From Thermoplasmata archaeon (GTDB taxonomy: Archaea > Thermoplasmatota > Thermoplasmata > Lutacidiplasmatales > UBA184), in assembly GCA_021796385.1 (NCBI GenBank), contig JAJYXQ010000005.1:85398-120509 (forward strand): a stretch of 35,112 nucleotides of DNA. Reading direction: 5' to 3'. How positions within the stretch are numbered: position 1 is the first letter of the stretch; the number at the start of each line of letters is the position of its first letter. The position numbers were made by a program, and so were the translations under genes. This document shows positions 8,574 through 16,100 of this stretch, one piece after another. Below the pieces are notes generated by a model. It had not been told where the DNA came from. It worked only from the letters and a program-made list of their open reading frames with translations, and ran no database searches.

Positions 8574-8584
8574 TATCTTATTTA
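8574..8584. promoter_or_regulatory. Shared TATA element between the Cys-rich gene and pyrK
   Basis: ATCTTATTTA on the plus strand and TAAATAAGAT on the minus strand. Its centre is about 28 nt from the pyrK ATG (8609) and about 30 nt from the Cys-rich gene's ATG (8549). Confidence 0.55.
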
Positions 8585-8608
8585 CGATGCCTTTGCTCCT
8601 GGGTCAGG

Positions 8609-9388
8609 ATGCGGCAGATCGTGGAAGTTGAGGAGGTCGTCCGCGAGACTCCGTCAACCGTTACCCTTCGGTTTCCGTACGAGCCGACGGCGCTACCCGG
8701 ACAGTTTGTCATGGTCTGGTTGCCGGGGGTCGACGAGGTCCCCATGTCCCTATCGTATTCCGACGGAGAGGTCCTGAAAGGGGTGACGGTCAAGGTCATG
8801 GGAGAAGCCTCGCGCCGGCTGAACGAGGTCCACCGCGGAGACCTCCTAGGGATCCGGGGCCCGTACGGGAACCACTTTGACCTGAGCCCTTCCAAGATCC
8901 TTGTTGTCGCCGGGGGGTCGGGCGCCGCCGTACTGGCGCCTGCTGCGGAGGCGGCGAAACGGCGAGGGGCGCACATTTCAGTGGCCTTGGGTGCGACCAC
9001 AGCGACCGAACTCCTTTTCAAGGAACGCTTTCGGCGCTTCGCAGACGAGGTCATAATCTCGACCGATGATGGAACCGAAGGGGAGAAGGGGTACGTGACC
9101 GACCTCCTCCCTTCTCTTCTTGCGCGGGGGCACTACAGTGCGTTGTGGACGTGTGGACCCGAGGTCATGATGGTCAAGGCGCTACGGGCGGCAACTTCCC
9201 ATGGTGTGCCCTACTTCGGGTCTTTGGAACGCGTGATGAAGTGTGCTGTCAACCTTTGCGATGCGTGCGCCTTTGGGCCATACCATGTATGCACGGAAGG
9301 TCCCGTGTTTCCGGGCACCGTGCTCTCCCAAGTCGAGGACTTCGGGACCTTCAAACGGGAAGCGTCGGGGCGAAAGGTCCGGGCCTGA
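8609..9388 (+). CDS. pyrK: Dihydroorotate dehydrogenase 1B, electron-transfer subunit
   Basis: A 259-residue FAD- and 2Fe-2S-binding subunit that passes electrons from PyrD to NAD+. The N-terminal ferredoxin-reductase-type FAD barrel carries the PMSLSY motif (45-50). The NAD-binding part starts at AGGSGAA (101-107), and TCGPEVMM at 181-188 is typical of the fold. The C-terminal cluster has Cys212, Cys217, Cys220 and Cys228 followed by GPVF, as in PyrK. The start at 8609 is set by the TATA distance and by the expected N-terminus of the family. It is convergent with radB, 16 bp between stops. Confidence 0.92.
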   Translation: MRQIVEVEEVVRETPSTVTLRFPYEPTALPGQFVMVWLPGVDEVPMSLSYSDGEVLKGVTVKVMGEASRRLNEVHRGDLLGIRGPYGNHFDLSPSKILVVAGGSGAAVLAPAAEAAKRRGAHISVALGATTATELLFKERFRRFADEVIISTDDGTEGEKGYVTDLLPSLLARGHYSALWTCGPEVMMVKALRAATSHGVPYFGSLERVMKCAVNLCDACAFGPYHVCTEGPVFPGTVLSQVEDFGTFKREASGRKVRA

Positions 9389-9404
9389 TCAACCCTACCT
9401 GCAC

Positions 9405-10091
9405 CTATTCCAACCCCCTTTGGGTGATACGGAAGTCCGCAGTGCCTCCTTCGGGTTGCGAGCGGTGTTTCATCAGCGTTGCCCGTCGCCATCCATCTTT
9501 GAGGCGGTCGATCCGGACGATGGTCTTCGCCACATGGTTGAGGAACGACCCTCCGATCGGCTCAAAGGTCGAGGAATGGATGTCCCGCCATACTTGATTC
9601 GTGATTACGACCGGGAGGGATGTCTCGAGCGCCGCATGGAGCAGGGTCGCCACCTGCGCAGACAGCGACTGGCGGGCCGCCTCTTCTTCGGCCTGGCCGA
9701 GTGCCAGGCGATAGAGCGTGGCGACGGAGTCCACCACGACGAGCCCCAACTTCCCGGCACGCTCCCTCATCATCCCGGCGGCCCGCTCGACCACGGTCTC
9801 CTGCTGTTCGAGGGTCGTGGGCGTGTCGATCAGGAGGCGGCCCAGGACCTGGGATGCGTTCAATTGGCGGGCCTCCGCGATCTGAAGCAAGCGATCTATG
9901 GACACCCCTTCCGTATCCATGTAGAGGGTCCATCGCCCTTGGCGGGCCACCTCGCAGACGAGCTGGAGGCACAGATTGGTCTTGCCCGCCCCTCCCTCTC
10001 CGTAGAACTCTGTGACACTGGCAAGGTCGATGCCTCCTCCCAGGAGTGTGTCGAGCGAGCGCACCCCAAGTTGCAACCGGGTCGATTCCAC
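9405..10091 (-). CDS. radB: DNA repair and recombination protein RadB
   Basis: A 228-residue single-domain RecA/RadA paralogue found in Euryarchaeota-type archaea, thought to assist RadA in homologous recombination. It has Walker A GEGGAGKT at 31-38, Walker B LVVVD ending at Asp121 and an ITNQVW stretch typical of RadA/RadB. The length is usual for RadB, and the N-terminal HhH domain of RadA is absent, as expected. The start codon is GTG at 10091, chosen because a TATA box is centred about 27 nt upstream. It follows the giant surface-protein gene by 63 nt but seems to have its own promoter. Confidence 0.93.
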   Translation of the reverse strand: MESTRLQLGVRSLDTLLGGGIDLASVTEFYGEGGAGKTNLCLQLVCEVARQGRWTLYMDTEGVSIDRLLQIAEARQLNASQVLGRLLIDTPTTLEQQETVVERAAGMMRERAGKLGLVVVDSVATLYRLALGQAEEEAARQSLSAQVATLLHAALETSLPVVITNQVWRDIHSSTFEPIGGSFLNHVAKTIVRIDRLKDGWRRATLMKHRSQPEGGTADFRITQRGLE

Positions 10092-10114
10092 AGGTCACTT
10101 GGAGGGGCCGGCCG

Positions 10115-10122
10115 AGATAAAG
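10115..10122 (-). promoter_or_regulatory. TATA box of radB
   Basis: The minus strand reads TCTTTATC, centred about 27 nt before the GTG start at 10091, consistent with a leaderless GTG-initiated transcript. Confidence 0.5.
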
Positions 10123-10154
10123 ACGAGGGGCGGCGGGTATGCGCCGCCACCGGT

Positions 10155-13100
10155 TCACTCGGCCGGGTCCCAGTGCATCAAGCACACGGGGCAGAAGTCC
10201 CCTTCGAGAAGGTTCCCACAGATGAAGCAACGCCGTCCTTCCGTCGCAGGAGCGGTCTCTTCCGGTGCGGGTGCGCCCAGGACAACCTCGGCGACCGCCT
10301 GGTCCGCCTCCTCATCAGATGCTGGAGGAGCGGGATTCAGGTGCTCGTCGAGCTTCTCCAACGTCGAGTCGAGCTCGTGCGGCACCTCAGCCTGAGCCGG
10401 GCCTACCGTGGGGTTCACCGATACCGGCTCAGAGCTCGAGATGGCGGGAGGAAGGGGCGCATCCGTAGATAGGGGCAACACCACACCTTCGGCTGGAGTT
10501 AGAGTCACCGGAGCGGGTCCTCCGCTGCCCGTTTCGTATGCGGAGGGGACTTCTGCGCCACGTTCCTGTCGGGATACCCTCCGCCGTCGGGCCAAGACGA
10601 CGAGCACGACTATCCCAAGCACCACGGCGATAGCCACGAGAAGGAGCCACCATGGGAAAGACGTTCCCGGCTTGCCACCCGGGGTGGTGGAGGGGGGGGT
10701 GACTCCCACCATCACCACGTTGCTAGATACCCTCATCCCGGTCTTGTCCGTCACTTGGACCGTGAAAGAATACGTGCCGACACTCTGAGGGGTGAAATTG
10801 TACTCGGCTCCGTTAGCCCCGGGAATGAGGGTCCCATTGAGGAACCATGCCCAAGTGAACGGTCCGATGCCAAAATCGACAATGGAGGTGAGTGTGGTCG
10901 ACTGGCCGGTGTGGATGGTCGAAGCGGTGACAGACAGTTGCACGGCGGGGTCCGAGGTGACGGATATCTGAAGGGGAAGGCTTGTGGATGTTCCTCCCAA
11001 GGCGTCAGTGACCCGGGCGGTGATGCTGAACGCTCCGGCCGAAGAGGGGTGGAACAGGTACGACGGACCCGTAACACCGGCGATCGGGTTCCCGTTCAAG
11101 AGCCAAGTGATGTCGAAGGGGGCTGCCCCTCCCGAAATGGCGGCCTTGAACGATAGGTTCTGCCCGACATCCAAGCTCGAACTCTGGGAGGTTACAGAGA
11201 CGGACACGGCGGAGACGATGGAGACCTGTTCGCTACGGGATGCAGTTATGTTGTGGGAATCTCCCACGGTAACGCTAATGGTTGTGGTTCCAATGACTGC
11301 CCCCGGGACCCAGTCAAAGACCGACCCTGTTGCGGAACTTACCAACTTCCCGTCGATGGACCAAGCGAAGAGGTACGGTCCCGTTCCGCCTACGACATTC
11401 GCCGACAGGGATACCGGGACTCCAGACTCGCCCTGAGAGACCGGTGTGATGGTAACCACGAGCGTTTCCACTTGGATCACGAGCGTGAGAGACTTGACTT
11501 GAACCCCTACAGCATCGGTGACCTCGAGCGACAATGAATAGGACCCGGAGGAGGAAGCGGAGAAGTTGAAGCTCGGTGAAGCGGTCCCGGTCTGAGGAAT
11601 ACCGTTCAAGGTCCACAAGTAAGACATCATTGGTGGAGTGCCCCCCAAGACCACCGACCGAACAATAACGCTCTGGCCAAGATCCAGCCAGATCGTGCCG
11701 GTCGGGGAGAGCTGGACCGTGGGGGTGGGTTGGACCGTGACCGTGGCCGAAGCCCGGCGGGTCGCATTCGTCGAATCCGTTACCGACCCCATCACAGTGT
11801 ATGTGCCAGCCCCGGCGGGGGTGAAGTCGAACTGGGCCCCGGTGGCGCCGGCCACCAGTGTCCCGTTGACGAACCAAGCGTAATGGTAGGTGGAAGCCCC
11901 ACCACTGGCAGTCAGCGAAAGGTTCAACCCGAGGCCAACATCGGTCTGCGCCGCCACGGGAGTGACGGTTGCGGATAATGCAGAGTAGACGACGATCGAA
12001 AGATTGCCGGATCTGGCATGTTCCGTGGGCACGGCAGAGTCGCTTGCCATGACGAAGAAAAGGTACGTCCCCGGGCCCGCCGGGGAGAATGTAAAGGAAA
12101 GGCACGAGGTCGCTCCTGCGATGGCGGACCCGTTTTCGAACCACTGGCAAGCGACCGGTGAAGCTCCACCCGAAACCGTCGAGTTCAACACGATAGACTG
12201 TCCGGCGTCCATCCTTCCACCCGGGGCGCTCGCAACGATGTGGGGGGGAACGTAGGCAAGAATGGCATAGGAGAGGGTCGAGTAGACGAAACCAACACTG
12301 TCACGTAGGGTTGCATTCACTGTGTAGTTACCCGATCCGGATACAGGGAAAGCCATTCCCGTGCATCCTGTCCCGGAGCTTATGCTACCGTTGATGAACC
12401 ACACGCAGGTGTAGGCAGGCCAACCCCCCGTAGCGTTGGCACTGACGTTGATGGTCTCACCCACATCGACCTCCGGTGTGTTGATGGTGAGGGCGAGGAT
12501 GGGGTCTATCCGGATGGTCAGGAGCACCGGGGTCGACGCAACGGACGCGGCAACGGTGTCGGTCACCTTGAGCGTGACCGAGAAGGAACCGGCGGCAGTT
12601 GGGCGGTACGAGAACCGGGTGCAATTGGTGGCTCCGGCTACTGGACTTCCACCGACTTGCCATTGGCAGGAATACCCAGGGGTGCCCCCCGATACAGTCC
12701 CGGTGAGAGCGAAGGTCTGATTGGCGTCACCCTGGAGAACGAAAGCGGAAGCGATGGCACGGAGGGTCGGATCGACCTGGAAATGGAGGACCGAGGACGA
12801 AACCCGAAAGCCGTCTGCATCCGAAAGGAATGCTTGGACTGTCCATGCGGGGCCGGGCCCGCTCGGTGCGAACGCAAACGAGGTGCAAGAAGTGGCACCA
12901 CCCACGACGCTCCCATTGACCGTCCAGTAGCAAGCGTACCCCGGAGTCCCCTGAGTAGGAACTGCTGTCAAATTGAGCACTTGTCCGACATCGAGGGTCG
13001 ACCTGGGAGACGAAACCTGTATCCTCGGATCCGGGTTCACGGTGAGGGTGAGCGTGGTCGCCCAGGCAAGGTGCCCGAAGGCATCCCGAACCGATAGGTT

Positions 13101-16100
13101 GAAGGAGTACGTGGCGACCCCAACCGGAGTATAGTTGAGATAGGGCAGACTGGCCCCGGCGATAAGGCTGTTGTTCAGGTACCACGAAAAGACGTAGGGG
13201 CCAGTCCCCCCCATGATGGTGGACGTCACATTGGCGGTCATGCCAATATCCACCGCCGCTGGTAGCGTTGCAATTGCGACCCTCGGGAGCGCATTCACGA
13301 CGAGCGTGACCGACCGGTTCACGTGTGCGTGGTCCGAATCCGTCAGTACGAGGACGACCGTGTACGTTGCCGCACCGGTGAAAGTATGATTCCAATCTTG
13401 TAACTGACCGGACTGCATCAAGTTTGTACCATTGAGGTAGTATGACCAAGTATAGGGTGCAATGCCGCCAGAGTGTGTGCTCGTGAAGGCCACTGGGATC
13501 CCGACATCTGTGGCTGAGAGGTTCTCCGAAAGAGTGACCGAAGGACCCGGGGTGACGATCTCCTGAACTGCAGGCGTCCAAACCACCCAACCTGCGGTGT
13601 CTTTGATCGTGACATTGATGAGGTAGGTTGCGGGATGGGAGGTGTAGAAGGCAAAAATGTTAGACGTGGCGCCCGGAACAGCCGTGCCGTTGACCCGCCA
13701 CTGGTATGCGTAGGGCAAAGTACCTAAGGTGGCTGAGGCCGTGAAGTTGTTCGTCTGTCCCGACTCATTGGTCTGGTTGCTACCCGGTGAAAAGCTTCCC
13801 TTCGGGTCGGCATGTACTATGAAAACAACCGGGGACGAAGGGGACACCCAGCCATTCGAGTCATTGACGCGGTAACTTACGGTCCAATTACCAATCGAAG
13901 AAGGCTTGCACAAAACGGTGGAGCCTGAGCTCGGGCAGCCTGCGGGCAAGCCGGACCAGAGCCATGTGAATCCTCCCGACCCACCCGTGACGCTTCCCGT
14001 GAAGGTCGCGGCCTGTCCGAGGTCGACAGGGTTGGGGGAGACCAGGGGGGCTGTCGCAATGGGATCCGAGTAGACAGGGAAGGGGGAGAACTTGACCGAA
14101 GGGGAGGCCACCCCGTTGGAGTCTATCACGTAGACCGATATCCAGTAGCTTGCCGATGCAACATTGGAGTAGCAAGTGATACTGCGACTGTTCCCAAGTG
14201 TGCAATTGAGCCCGGGGGATGACTCCGCCCAAACATAGGTCGTGTACGATAGGGTCCCGAGGGTGGCGGTGGTCTGGAAGGTCACGTTTTGACCGATGTC
14301 TACCGAGGGAACAGAAGGAGAGGGCACGGACGCCACAGGGTCAGCGTAGACGGTGTAAGCTGAGGAAGTGCTAGCTGCGGACGATCCCCCGTTGCTGTCG
14401 ACCACGGTCACGGTAACGGTGTAAGAGCTCCCTGATAGGGTCGGAACGCAGGAGATAGAGGCAGTGTTGGTGAGGGTACATCCCAGATTGGGGGAAGACT
14501 CGCTCCAAACAAAGGAGGTGTACGAAGCAGTTCCTCCCGAGGCGGTGGTGGCGTAGGACACCGTCTGCCCCACATCCACGGTGGTCCGATTAGCGATCGG
14601 AACGGTGACCAAGGGGTCGGAGTAGACCCGGAATAGGGTAGAGGTCGCAGCAGTTGAGGTGAAATGATTGCTGTCGACCACCTGAACGGTCACCGAGTAG
14701 TTTCCAGGGGTGCCCCCATTACACGTGATCGACGAGGTGGAAGAGGCCCCGCAGGCAAAGGAGGGGGACGATGAGGTCCACAAGTAGGTCAGGTACGGAG
14801 AGTCTCCACCGGATGCTACCGTGGAAAAGGTCACTGGTTGCCCGACGTCGGTCGAAGTGCGGTTCGCACCCGGCGGGCTCACTGTAGGATCAGATAAAAC
14901 GGTGTACGGGGCGGAGGACAGTGGGTTCGATGTGAACCCATTGGAATCCGTTACGGTCACGCTGACCGTGTAAGCCGATCCCGGGGTTGTAGGGGTGCAA
15001 TAGAGGGTTGGAGAAGTTGTGGCGGTGCACCCAAACTTAGCCGAGGACCATGACCAAGCAAACGTGGCGTAGCTGCCCGAACCTCCTGAGGCAGTGGCGT
15101 TGAATACGACGGTCTGGCCGACATCTACGTTAGTCCTATTGGCCACCAACGCGGAAACGTAGGGGTCTCCGTCTACGGTATAAGAAGCGAAAACCGTAGT
15201 GGGATAACCATTGGCATCCGTGACCTGGAGCTGCACAGTGAACGATCCGCTCGAAGTGGGCGTACAAAGGTCGAAGGCCTTGTGGGAATCCGAACAACCG
15301 GTCGGCAGACTCAGCCAAGAATAGGAATACGGAGACGCCCCTCCGGTTGGGGATGCACTAGTGAAGTTGGCGGTCTGTCCCAGATCGATCCGGCCACTAG
15401 GGGGCACGGCCGAAATCGAGGATACGGCGGGATCGGAGTATACTCGGTACACGGACGAGGCGGGGGCAGATACAAAGCCATTACTGTCGGTGACGGTAAC
15501 CGAAACCGTGTAGTTACCCGATGTGGTGGGTACGCATCGAAGGATGAGGGTCATAGATGACGTGCATCCCAGCCCAGTTGCGGGAGAAACCGTCCATGCG
15601 TAGGACGTGTAGTTCCCGGTGCCGAGAGAAGCCACGGTCGAAAAGTTCACCGGTTGGTTGATGTCTCCCTGGGTACGGGTCGGGGACGGGATGGTGACCA
15701 CTGGATCTGAGTACACTCGGAGATTCAATGATGAATTGGAGGCGGAAGTGTACGAGTTCCCATCCACAACGTACACTATGACGGTGAAATTCCCGGCGGC
15801 GGTGGGGACGCAATCGATGGTGGGGGCGTTGGCAAGTGCGCATCCAAGCGCAACCCCTGATTGCGTCCAGTGGTAGGAATAGGTGCCAGGACCACCGTGA
15901 GCGGACGTCGTGAATGCGATGCTCTGCCCGACATCCAGAGTGGTGCGGTTGCCGACTGGAACACTAACCCAGGGATCCGCATCGACAACGTAGGAGGAGA
16001 GGGTGACGGAAGTCGAGTACCCGTTCGAATCTGTAAGGCGAAGGGTCACGGTGTAAGATCCAGGATTGGTGGGGACGCAGTTGTCGGAGCTAGCTCCCGA

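Noticed and set aside
9243-10472. 409-residue plus-strand open frame
   Set aside because: It overlaps pyrK, all of radB and the end of the giant gene, all of which have clear family motifs or repeats; its own translation is Arg/Gly/His-rich without motifs.
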